A DNA stretch of 64,000 nucleotides from Geothrix paludis (lineage in GTDB: Bacteria; Acidobacteriota; Holophagae; Holophagales; Holophagaceae): the NCBI RefSeq assembly GCF_022808815.1, contig NZ_JAKZLC010000001.1, positions 620,001 through 684,000 of the forward strand, written 5' to 3'. The notes under the pieces are model-generated. The model was not told where the DNA came from, did no database searches, and saw nothing but the letters and a program-made list of their open reading frames with translations. Position numbers and translations under genes: made by a program. Shown in pieces: positions 44,129 through 52,826 of the stretch; the first letter of the stretch is position 1, and every line of letters starts with the position of its first letter.

Positions 44129-45481
44129 CTAGACCTGGTCGCGCTCCCCGGGCTGGGGCGGCAGGATCACCCGGAAGGTGGCCCCTTCCCCCGGCCGGCT
44201 CTCGAGGGCGACCTCGCCTCCCATCAGACGGCAGAGGTGCTTCACGATGGCCAGCCCCAGGCCCGTGCCGGGCTTGGCCTTCGCGGCCTGGGCCCGGTAG
44301 AACCGCTCGAAGATGCGCCCTTGCTCCGCCTCCGGGACACCTGGCCCCTCGTCGCTCACTTCCCAGATCTGCCCCTGGGCCGAGAGGCGGACGCCGAGCC
44401 GCACGCGACCTCCGGGCGGACTGAACTTGATGGCGTTCGAAAGAAGGTTCTCAAGCACCTGGCTCAGGCGGAGGGGGTCCGCCAGGAGGGTGGCACCGTC
44501 CGGGGCCTCGACATCCACGTCCAACTGGACAGAGGCTTCCGCCAGCCGGGCCTGCTGATCCTTCACCACCGTGGCGATGAAGGCGGCAAGGTCGAGCCGG
44601 ACCGGCTCCAGATGCATGGCCCCACTTTCGATGCGGCTCAGTTCCGACAGATCTCCCAGCAGCATGGCCAGCCGGTCCACGGAACGGAGGATGGAGCGCG
44701 TCCCGCCCAGGGCCGCCTCCGGCAGCTCCTCCTCCTGCAGGTTTTCCGCCGCGATCCGGATGGCCGTCACCGGCGTCTTCAGCTCGTGGCTCACGTTGGA
44801 GATGAACTTCTGCCGGGTCGTCTCCAGGGCCTCCTGGCTCGTCACATCGTCGACGGTCAGCAGCACGCCGGAGATGCTGCCCACCGGCGCGAAGGGGATG
44901 GCCCGCACCCGGAGCGTGCGGCCCGCCCGCGCCAGCCGCCATTCGGAAGGGACGCCCTGGTAGGCCCGCTGCACCGCCGAAGGGCTGTCGGGATCCCGGA
45001 ACACCTCGGCCACGGCCATCCCCTTGTCCAGCGGCGCCCCCAAGCCAAGGTGCCGCTGGGCCGCCGGGTTGAACTGCTCCAGGCCGCCCGTGGGTCCGAA
45101 GAGCAGCACGCCCTCCTCGAGCCGGGCCATGATGCCGGGGAGCAGGCGATCTTCGCGGGCCGCGCGCTCCCGCAGGTCCAGGTTCTCCTGCTCCAGCGCC
45201 GACCAGGCCTGGGGAAGATCCGCGATGGCGCTGGGTCGCGACCCGCCCAGGAGGCGCCCCAGAGGTTCCGCCACCAGGCGCACCTGCCAGCGGGCCATGA
45301 GGATGACCACCAGGACCACCGTGGCCACGAGCCCCAGGATCCAGGGCGCGGACACTCCCTTCTGGACCGTCATGCCCAGTCCCAGGCCCAGGAACAGCAC
45401 GGCTCCCAGGCAGACGAGGGCGCGCTCGAGGAAGGCCCTCACGCCGGGCCCCGCCTCGCGATGTGAGCTGTGTTCCGCCAT
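44129..45481 (-). CDS. phoR: phosphate regulon sensor kinase PhoR-like
   Basis: 450 residues. Two close membrane helices (about 18-38 and 46-64) with almost no periplasmic part are typical of PhoR. A PAS domain follows (~115-220), then the kinase core: H232 in FISNVSHELKTPVTAIRI, N-box VLENLLSNAIKFS, G1 SDEGPGV, G2 GTGLGLAIVKH. It is expected to phosphorylate PhoB under phosphate limitation. Its gene faces phoB tail to tail (50 nt between stops). The ATG at 45481 is chosen; longer versions would run into the promoter shared with the DUF47 gene. Confidence 0.9.
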   Translation of the reverse strand: MAEHSSHREAGPGVRAFLERALVCLGAVLFLGLGLGMTVQKGVSAPWILGLVATVVLVVILMARWQVRLVAEPLGRLLGGSRPSAIADLPQAWSALEQENLDLRERAAREDRLLPGIMARLEEGVLLFGPTGGLEQFNPAAQRHLGLGAPLDKGMAVAEVFRDPDSPSAVQRAYQGVPSEWRLARAGRTLRVRAIPFAPVGSISGVLLTVDDVTSQEALETTRQKFISNVSHELKTPVTAIRIAAENLQEEELPEAALGGTRSILRSVDRLAMLLGDLSELSRIESGAMHLEPVRLDLAAFIATVVKDQQARLAEASVQLDVDVEAPDGATLLADPLRLSQVLENLLSNAIKFSPPGGRVRLGVRLSAQGQIWEVSDEGPGVPEAEQGRIFERFYRAQAAKAKPGTGLGLAIVKHLCRLMGGEVALESRPGEGATFRVILPPQPGERDQV

Positions 45482-45534
45482 GCCTTCTGACCATACACCG
45501 TCTACGGGGTCACAACCCACCGGCCAGCGGCCAA

Positions 45535-45551
45535 TTTACGCTCCGTTTACA
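45535..45551 (+). promoter_or_regulatory. putative PHO box in phoR / DUF47-pit divergent promoter
   Basis: Two hexamers TTTACG and TTTACA lie exactly 11 nt apart, 45 nt before the DUF47 ATG. The region lies between divergent phoR and DUF47-pit. A GTCACA at 45509-45514 repeats the pstS-type hexamer further upstream. Similarity to the repeats before pstS suggests control by PhoB; this is inference. Confidence 0.45.
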
Positions 45552-45595
45552 CTCCCGGAACCGGTACAGTGGAGGACGGATCTGTGGGAGTGGTC

Positions 45596-46243
45596 ATGTC
45601 CTTGAATGCCGTGATGCGCTGGCTCAAGCCCCGGGAGATGGTTTTCTTCGATCTCCTGGAATCCGCTTCGGGCAACGTCTACCAAGCAGCGCAGCTCTTC
45701 GATCGGGAGATCCGCAGCGGCGACCCGGACCGGTTCGCGGAGCTGCGCCGGCAGATGAAGGACCTGGAGCACGCCGGCGACGACATCACCCACGAGATCA
45801 TCGACCGCCTGAACCACACCTTCGTCACGCCCATCGACCGGGAGGACATCCTGGCCCTGGCGCACTCCATCGACGACGTGATCGACCGCATCCATTCGGT
45901 CTGCGAGCGCCTGATCCTCTACCGCATCAGCCACGTGATGCCCGCCGTCACGGAGATCAGCTCCATCATCGTGGAAGGCGCCGGCGAGATCCTCCACCTC
46001 ACCCGGTCCCTGCGCAACATGTCCAACCAGAAGGAGATCGGGGATCGCATCCGCCGGGTCCACGCCCTGGAGAACAAGGCCGACTCCATCTACCACGCGG
46101 GCCTGGCCCAGATCTTCCAGGATCCCAAGGATCCCATCGAGCTCGTGAAGTGGAAGGAGATGCTCGAAAAGATCGAGGACGCCACCGACAAGATCGAGCT
46201 GGTGGCCAAGGTCATCGGCTCCACCGTCATGAAGAACGCGTAG
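45596..46243 (+). CDS. DUF47/PhoU-like accessory protein of a Pit transporter
   Basis: 215 residues, all-helical, DUF47 family (PhoU-related). The sequence has PhoU-like features such as DLEHAGDDITHEIIDRLN and HSIDDVIDRIHS, with acidic metal-binding E..D..D patterns, and KIEDATDKIELVAKV at the end. Genes of this family commonly stand immediately before pit and are thought to modulate its transport. pit begins 13 nt downstream. I take the ATG at 45596 (GGAG 5 nt upstream); a GTG at 45569 in frame would overlap the promoter zone. Confidence 0.92.
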   Translation: MSLNAVMRWLKPREMVFFDLLESASGNVYQAAQLFDREIRSGDPDRFAELRRQMKDLEHAGDDITHEIIDRLNHTFVTPIDREDILALAHSIDDVIDRIHSVCERLILYRISHVMPAVTEISSIIVEGAGEILHLTRSLRNMSNQKEIGDRIRRVHALENKADSIYHAGLAQIFQDPKDPIELVKWKEMLEKIEDATDKIELVAKVIGSTVMKNA

Positions 46244-46256
46244 GCCGGAGCCACTC

Positions 46257-47264
46257 ATGCTCGAAGGCATCATCCCGGCCCTGGTGCTGATCGTCGGCCT
46301 CGCGCTCGTATTTGATTACATCAACGGCTTCCACGACACCGCGAACGCCATCGCAACGGTCGTTTCCACCGGCGTGCTCAGCGCCCGGAACGCCATCCTC
46401 ATGGCGGGCATCCTGAACTTCGGCGGCGCCCTCCTGGGCACCCAGGTGGCCACCACCATCGCCAAGGGCATCGCGGACAGCCAGTTCGTGGTACCCGCCG
46501 TCATCGTGGCGGCCCTGCTGTCCGCCATCGTCTGGAACCTCATCACCTGGTATTTCGGCATCCCTTCCAGTTCCAGCCATGCGCTCGTCGGCGGTCTCGC
46601 CGGCGCCGTGGTCGCCCAAGCGGGACGCGGCGCCCTCCACACCGCCAAGCTCGAAGAAGTCGGGACCTTCCTCATCGTGAGCCCCGTGGTCGGCTTCTTC
46701 ATCGCCATGCTCCTCATCATCGTCATCCTGTGGATCGTGCGTCATACGGCCGGGCACCGCGTCAACCTGGCGTTCCGGAAGCTCCAGCTGGTCTCCGCCG
46801 GCGCCATGGCCTTCACCCACGGCACCAACGACGCGCAGAAGGCCATGGGCATCATCGCCCTGGCCCTCATCACCTACGGGAAACTCCACACCCATGGCGT
46901 GAAGGTCGACGTCCCCATCTGGGTCAAGCTGGCCTGCGCCACGGCCATGGGCCTCGGCACCATGTCCGGCGGGTGGAAGATCATCCGCACCATGGGCGCC
47001 AAGATCGTCAAGCTGAGGCCCATCCATGGGTTCGCTGCGGAGACGGCCTCGGCCATCGTCCTCTTCGCCACGGCCCACATGGGCATTCCGGTCAGCACCA
47101 CCCACGTGATCAGCGGCGCCATCATGGGCGTGGGCGCCAGCATGAACGTCTCCGCCGTGCGCTGGGGCGTGGCCGGGAACATCGTCGTGGCCTGGGTGCT
47201 CACCATCCCCATCAGCGCCCTGCTCGCCGCGGGCTTCCTCAAGCTGCTGGCGCCGTTCTTCTGA
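46257..47264 (+). CDS. pit: inorganic phosphate transporter, PiT family
   Basis: 335 residues, about ten membrane helices, shorter than E. coli PitA (~499). The two inverted PiT signature repeats are clear: DYINGFHDTANAIATVVSTG near the N-terminus and AFTHGTNDAQKAMGIIAL in the second half. PSSSSHALVGG and PVSTTHVISGA are the mirrored Ser/Thr-His motifs. It is a low-affinity metal-phosphate symporter. It is co-transcribed with the DUF47 gene and lies next to the high-affinity pst system. Confidence 0.95.
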   Translation: MLEGIIPALVLIVGLALVFDYINGFHDTANAIATVVSTGVLSARNAILMAGILNFGGALLGTQVATTIAKGIADSQFVVPAVIVAALLSAIVWNLITWYFGIPSSSSHALVGGLAGAVVAQAGRGALHTAKLEEVGTFLIVSPVVGFFIAMLLIIVILWIVRHTAGHRVNLAFRKLQLVSAGAMAFTHGTNDAQKAMGIIALALITYGKLHTHGVKVDVPIWVKLACATAMGLGTMSGGWKIIRTMGAKIVKLRPIHGFAAETASAIVLFATAHMGIPVSTTHVISGAIMGVGASMNVSAVRWGVAGNIVVAWVLTIPISALLAAGFLKLLAPFF

Positions 47265-47354
47265 TCCGCAGGAATGTCGCGGCAAAATCGCCGCGCCTTC
47301 GCAGGCCCGTCATGGCCGCCTCCGATCCTGGTCCAAACACCAGGGAGGCCCGCC

Positions 47355-47891
47355 ATGACCATCGCGACCCTCAGCCCTCATCCTGAAGGCGCCCGCTACA
47401 CCGTCCGGCCGCTCGGCAGCGCCGACTTCGCCCACCTCCAGCGCCTCGAGTCCGAAATCTGGTCCGGGGACGGGGCCGGCCAGCTGTGCCCACACTACCT
47501 GCGACTCTGCACCGAGCTCTACGGCGACTGGTGCTTCCTGGCCATGGACGGCGGCCGGCCCGTGGGCTACGTTCTCAACTTCGTGAAGGGGACCACGGTC
47601 TACTGCGCCACGCTGGCCGTGCATCCCGACTTCCAGAAGGGCCGGGTGAACTACCTGCTCATCCGCGCCATGGTGGCCAAGCTGCTCCAGGAGAACGTGG
47701 AGGAGTGCCGGTTCCTGGTGGAACCCGGCAACGATGATGCCCGCAGTGTGCACCATGCCCTGGGCGCCCGCGTGGTGGCGGAAGTCCACGACTACTACGG
47801 CCCCGGCGACACCCGGCTCTGGTCCGCCATCACCCGGGACGACCTGGAGCGCGTGCGGGCCCGCTACACCCGCCTGAAGCTGGTGAGCTAG
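47355..47891 (+). CDS. GNAT-family N-acetyltransferase
   Basis: 178 residues with one GNAT fold. The beta-4 / P-loop part is YCATLAVHPDFQKGRVNYLLIRAMV, in which the acetyl-CoA loop (usually QxxGxG/A) appears as FQKGRVN. This is followed by C-terminal EPGNDDARSVHHALGARVVAEV, typical of the fold. The start ATG has GGAGG 6 nt upstream. Its TAG overlaps the next gene by 1 nt, so it heads the plsC-ureohydrolase run. The acceptor substrate is unknown. Confidence 0.85.
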   Translation: MTIATLSPHPEGARYTVRPLGSADFAHLQRLESEIWSGDGAGQLCPHYLRLCTELYGDWCFLAMDGGRPVGYVLNFVKGTTVYCATLAVHPDFQKGRVNYLLIRAMVAKLLQENVEECRFLVEPGNDDARSVHHALGARVVAEVHDYYGPGDTRLWSAITRDDLERVRARYTRLKLVS

Positions 47892-48571
47892 TGAGCTGGG
47901 CCGGCGTCCTCTGGCCGACTTTCGCCCTGCTGCCCCGGCTGGCGGCCGGGGCGGAGCCGCAGCCCAGCATGCATCGCTGGGCGCGCCGCCTCCTTCCGGC
48001 CCTGGGCGTAGACCTCGAGGTGGCGGGATATCCCAGGAAGGACATCCCCCTCTGGGTGGCCAACCACCTCAGCTGGGTGGACCCCGTGGCCCTCATGAGC
48101 CTGCGCCCCATGGGCACCATCGCCAAGGGCGAGGTCACCGGCTACCCCGTCATCGGCCGCTGGGCGCGACAATCCGGCATCCACTTCGTGGATCGCGACG
48201 ACGCCACCAGCCGGGCGGCAGCCCTGACCCGCTTCGCCGCCTCCCTGCGGGAAGGCCGGGACATGCTGCTCTTCCCGGAGGGCACCACGACCCGGGGCGA
48301 GCGTCTGGCGCCCTTTTACGAGGGTGGCCTGCGGGCGGTTTTTGAACTGGGCCTGCCCGCCCAGCCCTTCCGCCTCAGCAGCCCGGCCCCCCATTACCCA
48401 TGGACTGGCGACGAGACCCTCCTGCCGCACCTCCGCACCCTCTTCACCACGCGCACGTCCCTCACCGTGGTGGCAGAGCCGCCCCTGCATCCGGCCGGGT
48501 TCAAGGATCCGGACCAGTGGATCGACGCCTTCCGCACGGCCCTCGAACCTCGGAGCCGCCATGTCCACTGA
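47891..48571 (+). CDS. plsC: 1-acyl-glycerol-3-phosphate acyltransferase-like (PlsC family)
   Basis: 226 residues. The acyltransferase motifs are complete: VANHLSWVD (H59xxxxD64), FVDRDDATSR, and LFPEGTTTRGERLAPF. It would acylate lysophosphatidate or a similar lipid. The GTG start overlaps the preceding GNAT stop by 1 nt, and the 3' end overlaps the ureohydrolase start by 11 nt. Only a short N-terminal hydrophobic stretch exists. Related lyso-ornithine-lipid acyltransferases have the same motifs, and a GNAT gene next to a PlsC-like gene is also how ornithine-lipid enzymes (olsB/olsA) are arranged. That is a possible alternative, not shown. Confidence 0.88.
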   Translation: MSWAGVLWPTFALLPRLAAGAEPQPSMHRWARRLLPALGVDLEVAGYPRKDIPLWVANHLSWVDPVALMSLRPMGTIAKGEVTGYPVIGRWARQSGIHFVDRDDATSRAAALTRFAASLREGRDMLLFPEGTTTRGERLAPFYEGGLRAVFELGLPAQPFRLSSPAPHYPWTGDETLLPHLRTLFTTRTSLTVVAEPPLHPAGFKDPDQWIDAFRTALEPRSRHVH

Positions 48572-49499
48572 CGTCCTCATGCAGGGCCTCCGCACGGGGC
48601 TCACGCCCTTCCTGGGCCTGCCCCTCGTCCTCGACCCGCGGCCAGCCACAGGCGTAGTGCTGGGGGTTCCCTGCGACGCCGGCGTGATCAACCGCCCGGG
48701 CGCCCGCCTGGGCCCCTGGGCCCTGCGGGCAGCCTCCATGGGCCTCGGGACCCACCCCATGCCCGACCATCTCCGCGAGGGGCGGCCCCTTCTGGGCTCC
48801 GGCGCCGCCCACGGGTGGCTGGATGGCGGCAACATCCCCACCCTGCCCTTCTCCCTGGCCGAGGCCATCCGGACCGTCCAGGCCACCGTGGGCGCCTGGG
48901 CCATGACCGGCTGCCGCACGTTGATGTTGGGCGGCGACCACAGCCTCACGCTCGGCGCCCTGCGGGCCCTGACGCTCCAGCACGGTCCCCTGGGCCTCCT
49001 GCACCTGGACGCCCACCCGGACGCTGCGGATGGCGCCGCCTGGGGCACGGACCTCCATCACGGCACCTGGGTCCGGCAGGCCCTCGAGGAAGGCCTGCTC
49101 GATCCAGGGCGGGTGGTGCAGGCAGGCCTGCGCGCGCCCCGGTTCGACGACGGCGAGCTGGCCTATCTCCAGGCTGCCGGGGTACGGATGTGGACGCCCG
49201 CGGACCTGCGGGATCCGCGCCTAGCCTCGCGCCTGGCCGCCGATATCGCCGCCGTGGGCAGGGGCCCCGCCTACCTGAGCCTGGACCTGGACGCCCTTGA
49301 TCCCGTCCTCGCGCCCGCGGTGGCAGAGCCAGTCCCCGGCGGCCTCAGCTTCGAGGAGACCGTGCGTCTCATCCAGGCCAGCCGCCTTTGGGGCGAGCCG
49401 TGGGTGGGCGCGGACCTTATGGAACTGGCCCCCATGCTGGACGGCGCCGAGGCCAGCGCCCGGATCGCCGCCCACCTCGCCCTTCACCTGCTCGCCTGA
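48561..49499 (+). CDS. ureohydrolase (arginase/agmatinase family)
   Basis: 312 residues. Binuclear-manganese motifs are in place: MLGGDHSLTLG, LLHLDAHPDA (DAHxD) and LSLDLDALDPVLAP (SxDxDxxDP). The family hydrolyses a guanidino group to urea: arginase, agmatinase, guanidinobutyrase, formiminoglutamase or guanidine hydrolase. The conserved VPCDAGVINRPGARLGP loop fits agmatinase-like members best, but substrate cannot be fixed by eye. The ATG at 48561 lies in the end of plsC. It is followed 7 nt later by an unknown gene. Confidence 0.88.
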   Translation: MSTDVLMQGLRTGLTPFLGLPLVLDPRPATGVVLGVPCDAGVINRPGARLGPWALRAASMGLGTHPMPDHLREGRPLLGSGAAHGWLDGGNIPTLPFSLAEAIRTVQATVGAWAMTGCRTLMLGGDHSLTLGALRALTLQHGPLGLLHLDAHPDAADGAAWGTDLHHGTWVRQALEEGLLDPGRVVQAGLRAPRFDDGELAYLQAAGVRMWTPADLRDPRLASRLAADIAAVGRGPAYLSLDLDALDPVLAPAVAEPVPGGLSFEETVRLIQASRLWGEPWVGADLMELAPMLDGAEASARIAAHLALHLLA

Positions 49500-49506
49500 G
49501 GTTCCC

Positions 49507-50001
49507 ATGAGCGCCTTCGACGCCTTCCGCACCTGCCACGGCGAGCCCGGCTGGGATGACATCGTCAGCGGCCACGACTTCGGACTCCTCGAAGCCGCGG
49601 AGATCCAGGCCTGGGTGGCCGGCGATGGCCCCGCGGCCAGTCGCCTGCGTCTGCTGGGAGGGGAAGCCCTCCGGACGTTCGAGGCCCACCTCTGGGCGGC
49701 CTGTGTCGAGGCGGTGGGCAGGACGCCCCGGCCCGGGAGCACGGGCTGGTCCCACGCCCAGGATCGCTGGCGGGAGGCCCTCCTGCGCGAGGCCCTGGCG
49801 GGGGAATGCACCGCCTCGCAGCTGGCGGCCAAGGTGGAGCGCATCTACGAACAGGTGGGCTGCCCCGAGGACATGCTGCTCATGCTGCACCCATCCCAGC
49901 CCTGGTCCGGCACGCCCGCGACGGTGGATCCCAAAGCAGTGCAGCAGTTCCTGAACCAGACTAGTCGCGCCTCATCCAATCGGACGAAGCCCGGATTCTA
50001 G
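49507..50001 (+). CDS. conserved-looking hypothetical protein, unknown function
   Basis: 164 residues, soluble, mostly helical by composition, no signal peptide and no membrane segment. I do not recognise a family. Visible features are an N-terminal FRTCHGEPGWDDI, a Trp-rich centre (HLWAACVEAVGR and GWSHAQDRWREALLREAL), and a Pro/Ser-rich end. It starts 7 nt after the ureohydrolase and ends 34 nt before the Gcr-like gene, with codon use like its neighbours, so it is a real operon member. The ATG is preceded by only GAGG. Confidence 0.65.
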   Translation: MSAFDAFRTCHGEPGWDDIVSGHDFGLLEAAEIQAWVAGDGPAASRLRLLGGEALRTFEAHLWAACVEAVGRTPRPGSTGWSHAQDRWREALLREALAGECTASQLAAKVERIYEQVGCPEDMLLMLHPSQPWSGTPATVDPKAVQQFLNQTSRASSNRTKPGF

Positions 50002-50035
50002 GGGTGTGCCACCCTGGGGGCTCCTCGGAGTCCTG

Positions 50036-51964
50036 ATGCCCCTGTCCGACCCCAGGCTGGACCAACTCCTGACCGGCGGCGCACCGAACCTGGAGCAGCT
50101 GCTGCGGTGGCTGTTGGAAGCTTCGCCGGTGAGCTCGGTGGACGGGGAGCCCCGGCGCACGACGCGGCTGCGGCGGCTCCACGGGGGCCTGGTCTTCCGG
50201 GGGCTCACGGGCCCGCTTTCCGACGCCTGGAATCACGCGTCGGCCATCCGTCTCCTCGCCGAGACGGGCCTGCCGGATCGCACCACCCTCATGGGCGAGG
50301 GCTTCCTGCGGATCGTGGACCGGATCATCCCCCGCCTCGATCCCGAGGGCGACCTCTACGCGCTGATGGACCGCCTGGACCTGGATGAAGAGGACGCCGC
50401 CTGGGTGGAGAGCCTGCCCGCGGATCTCAAGAGCCTGTGGGCGCCCTTGCTGACGCCCCCACCAGACATCTGGGCCCATGCGGCCCGCCTGCTGGCCCAC
50501 CGGGCGGCGGCCGTGGGCCTCTCCCGCGATCTGCTGGCCCTGGACCCCGAGGGCAGCGACGCCGATTCCCCCTTCTTCCGCCTCACGCGGGTGGTCCACG
50601 ATGCCGGGGAGCAGCCCCGTGATCCCGCCGCCAGGGCCGCCTGGGAGGCCTGCTGGAGCGCCTGCCTCGCCACCCTGGCCGAGGCCCATGCCCAGCTCGA
50701 CGAGCGCGGCGTCTCCACGGACCTGGTGTTCCGGCTGGAGCTGCTGGAGGCCCAGCTGACGCGGATCGGCCAGATCCTCGATTTCGCGGCGGGCCGAGGG
50801 GATGGCGCGGCTTTCGCGGCCGAGCTGGTGCGGGGCAGCGCCGCGCAGCATGGGCTGCTGTCCCTCCTGCGCACCACCGTCAAGCGCCTGGCCCGCAAGG
50901 TCGTGGAGCACACGGGCGAGACCGGGGAGCACTACATCGCCCGGAACCGGTCCGAGTGGTGGGCCATGGGGCGATCGGCGGCCGGCGGTGGCCTCCTCAC
51001 CGCGGGCACCGCCCTGTTCAAGATCGGCCTTTCCGCCCTGGCCATGGCGCCCCTGCTCTCCGGCCTCACTTTGACCGCCAACTACGCGGTGAGCTTCTGC
51101 GCCATGCAGCTCCTGGGCTTCAGCCTGGCGTCGAAGCAGCCGGCCATGACGGCCTCGGCCCTGGCCCGGGCCCTGGAGATCGACGACGGCCAGGCGCGGG
51201 AGATCGAGCTGGTGGCTTCCATCACCCGCACTCAGGCCATCGCCACCCTGGGCAACGTGCTGACCACCATGCCTGTGGCCGTGGGACTCGTGGCGGCGTG
51301 GGTCTGGCTGACGGGCCACCCGCCCCTGGACCAGGAATCAGCCCTCCACGGCCTGCGTGGCACCCACCCCTTCCACGGCTGGACCCTGGTCTATGCGGCC
51401 CTCACGGGCGTGCTGCTCTGGCTCTCCAGCCTCGCGGCCGGGTGGACCGCCAACTGGAGCGCCTACCGCTGCCTTCCCGAAGCCCTGGCCCAGAATCACC
51501 GCATCCGCTCCTGGCTGGGGGATGAAAGGGCCGACGCCCTTGGCCAGTTCATCCAGAAGCACCTGGCGGGATTCGCGGGCTACACCGCGCTCGGCGCCCT
51601 GCTGGTCTTCGTGCCCATGGCCTTCGCCTTCGCCGGGATCCATGTCGAGGTCCGCCACGTCACGCTGCAGGCGGCCTCGCTGGCCCTGGGCTCCGCCATG
51701 CTCTGGCTCCATGGATCCCTGGCCTGGACGGATGTTCTCTGGAGCCTGCTGGGCATCGGCCTCATCGGGGTGATGAACTTCGCCGTGTCCTTCGCCCTCG
51801 CGCTGTGGACGGCCTTGCGCGCCCGCGACCTCAGCGGCCGGGCGAGCCGTCGCCTCTGGTGGGACATCCTCAGGGCCTTCAACCGGAATCCGGGACGATT
51901 CCTCCTCCCGCCGCGCCGGGATGCTACCCTCGACAGCCGCCTCCCCGGAGATTCCCATGCGTAG
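50036..51964 (+). CDS. Gcr-type 'site-specific recombinase' family membrane protein
   Basis: About 642 residues. The first ~300 are helical and soluble. The HTGETGEHYIARNRSEWW segment followed by AAGGGLLTAGTALFK is the hallmark of the family named after the gonococcal gcr 'site-specific recombinase' (I recall Pfam SpecificRecomb). The second half (from ~315) has at least six hydrophobic helices, e.g. LTANYAVSFCAMQLLGFSLA. No tyrosine- or serine-recombinase catalytic motif is visible, so the name is probably wrong and a membrane function is more likely. The ATG has GGAG 5 nt upstream. It overlaps the DUF2911 gene by 8 nt. Confidence 0.75.
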   Translation: MPLSDPRLDQLLTGGAPNLEQLLRWLLEASPVSSVDGEPRRTTRLRRLHGGLVFRGLTGPLSDAWNHASAIRLLAETGLPDRTTLMGEGFLRIVDRIIPRLDPEGDLYALMDRLDLDEEDAAWVESLPADLKSLWAPLLTPPPDIWAHAARLLAHRAAAVGLSRDLLALDPEGSDADSPFFRLTRVVHDAGEQPRDPAARAAWEACWSACLATLAEAHAQLDERGVSTDLVFRLELLEAQLTRIGQILDFAAGRGDGAAFAAELVRGSAAQHGLLSLLRTTVKRLARKVVEHTGETGEHYIARNRSEWWAMGRSAAGGGLLTAGTALFKIGLSALAMAPLLSGLTLTANYAVSFCAMQLLGFSLASKQPAMTASALARALEIDDGQAREIELVASITRTQAIATLGNVLTTMPVAVGLVAAWVWLTGHPPLDQESALHGLRGTHPFHGWTLVYAALTGVLLWLSSLAAGWTANWSAYRCLPEALAQNHRIRSWLGDERADALGQFIQKHLAGFAGYTALGALLVFVPMAFAFAGIHVEVRHVTLQAASLALGSAMLWLHGSLAWTDVLWSLLGIGLIGVMNFAVSFALALWTALRARDLSGRASRRLWWDILRAFNRNPGRFLLPPRRDATLDSRLPGDSHA

Positions 51965-52826
51965 CTTCCTCCTCCCCGTCCTGCTACTCGCTTCCACCGC
52001 CCTCCCGTCCGCCGCCCAGGACAAGCCCGCCCCCGTGCGCCTGACGCCCTTGCGCGTGAGTCCCGCCTGCACCGTGTCCCAGGACATCGGCATCAGTAGG
52101 ATCGAGCTCGCCTTCGCGCGGCCCGCCGTGAAGGGCCGGCAGATCTGGGGCGGCCTGGTGCCCTACGGTCAGGTGTGGCGGACCGGTGCCAACAACGCCA
52201 CCACGATCACCCTCAGCCACGCGGCGCAGGTGGCCGGGAAGACCGTGCCCGCAGGCACCTACGGGTTCTTCGCCATCCCCGGCGAGAAGGCCTGGACGCT
52301 CATCCTCAACAAGAAGGCCAAGCAGTGGGGCGCCTACGAGTACAAACAGGCGGAAGACCTGCTGCGCTGGGAGGCCGTTCCCCAGGCGGGCCCCTTCCTC
52401 GAGTACCTGGACTACCGGGTGGTCCCCACGGGCACCGGCAGCGCCACGGTGGAACTGGGCTGGGAGAACCTCCGCGTGAGCTTCCCCGTGGTGTTCGACA
52501 CCAAGGCCATCTACTGGGCCCACCTGGAGGACACACTGAAGAAGGCGCCGGACACGGACTGGGTGCCCTGGTACCAGGCCGCCGCCTACTGCCAGGCCCA
52601 GGGCATCGAGCCCCAGAAGGCCCAGGCCTGGATCGAGAAGAGCCTCAAGGCCGGCGACAGCTTCTGGAATCACGAGACGGCCGCCCGGATCTACAAGGAC
52701 GCCAAGCGCATGCCCGACGCCCTCGCCCAGCTCCAGAAGGCCATCGACCTCTCCAAGGGCAAGGCCCCGAAGGAATACACAGAAAACCTGGAGAAGGATC
52801 TGGCGGCCTGGAAGGCCGGGAAGTAG
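51957..52826 (+). CDS. DUF2911 family secreted protein with TPR-like tail
   Basis: 289 residues. The signal peptide is MRSFLLPVLLLASTALPSAAQ. The DUF2911 beta-sandwich follows: SRIELAFARPAVKGRQIWGGLVPYG, VWRTGANNATTITLS, VPAGTYGFFAIPG, and WGAYEYKQAEDLLR. This family is widespread in Bacteroidota and Acidobacteriota and of unknown function. The last ~80 residues (QKAQAWIEKSLKAGDSFWNH and DALAQLQKAIDLSKG) look like TPR helices. It ends the plus-strand run that begins with the GNAT gene, with GGAG 6 nt before the ATG. Confidence 0.9.
   Translation: MRSFLLPVLLLASTALPSAAQDKPAPVRLTPLRVSPACTVSQDIGISRIELAFARPAVKGRQIWGGLVPYGQVWRTGANNATTITLSHAAQVAGKTVPAGTYGFFAIPGEKAWTLILNKKAKQWGAYEYKQAEDLLRWEAVPQAGPFLEYLDYRVVPTGTGSATVELGWENLRVSFPVVFDTKAIYWAHLEDTLKKAPDTDWVPWYQAAAYCQAQGIEPQKAQAWIEKSLKAGDSFWNHETAARIYKDAKRMPDALAQLQKAIDLSKGKAPKEYTENLEKDLAAWKAGK

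Noticed and set aside
47278-47295. Hairpin CGCGGC-N6-GCCGCG after pit as a terminator
   Set aside because: The stem is only 6 bp with no T-run; chance is likely at this GC content.
50036-51964. Gcr-like gene as a mobile element or integrase
   Set aside because: It has no integrase catalytic residues, flanking repeats, att-like sites or tRNA target next to it, and it sits in a tight operon.
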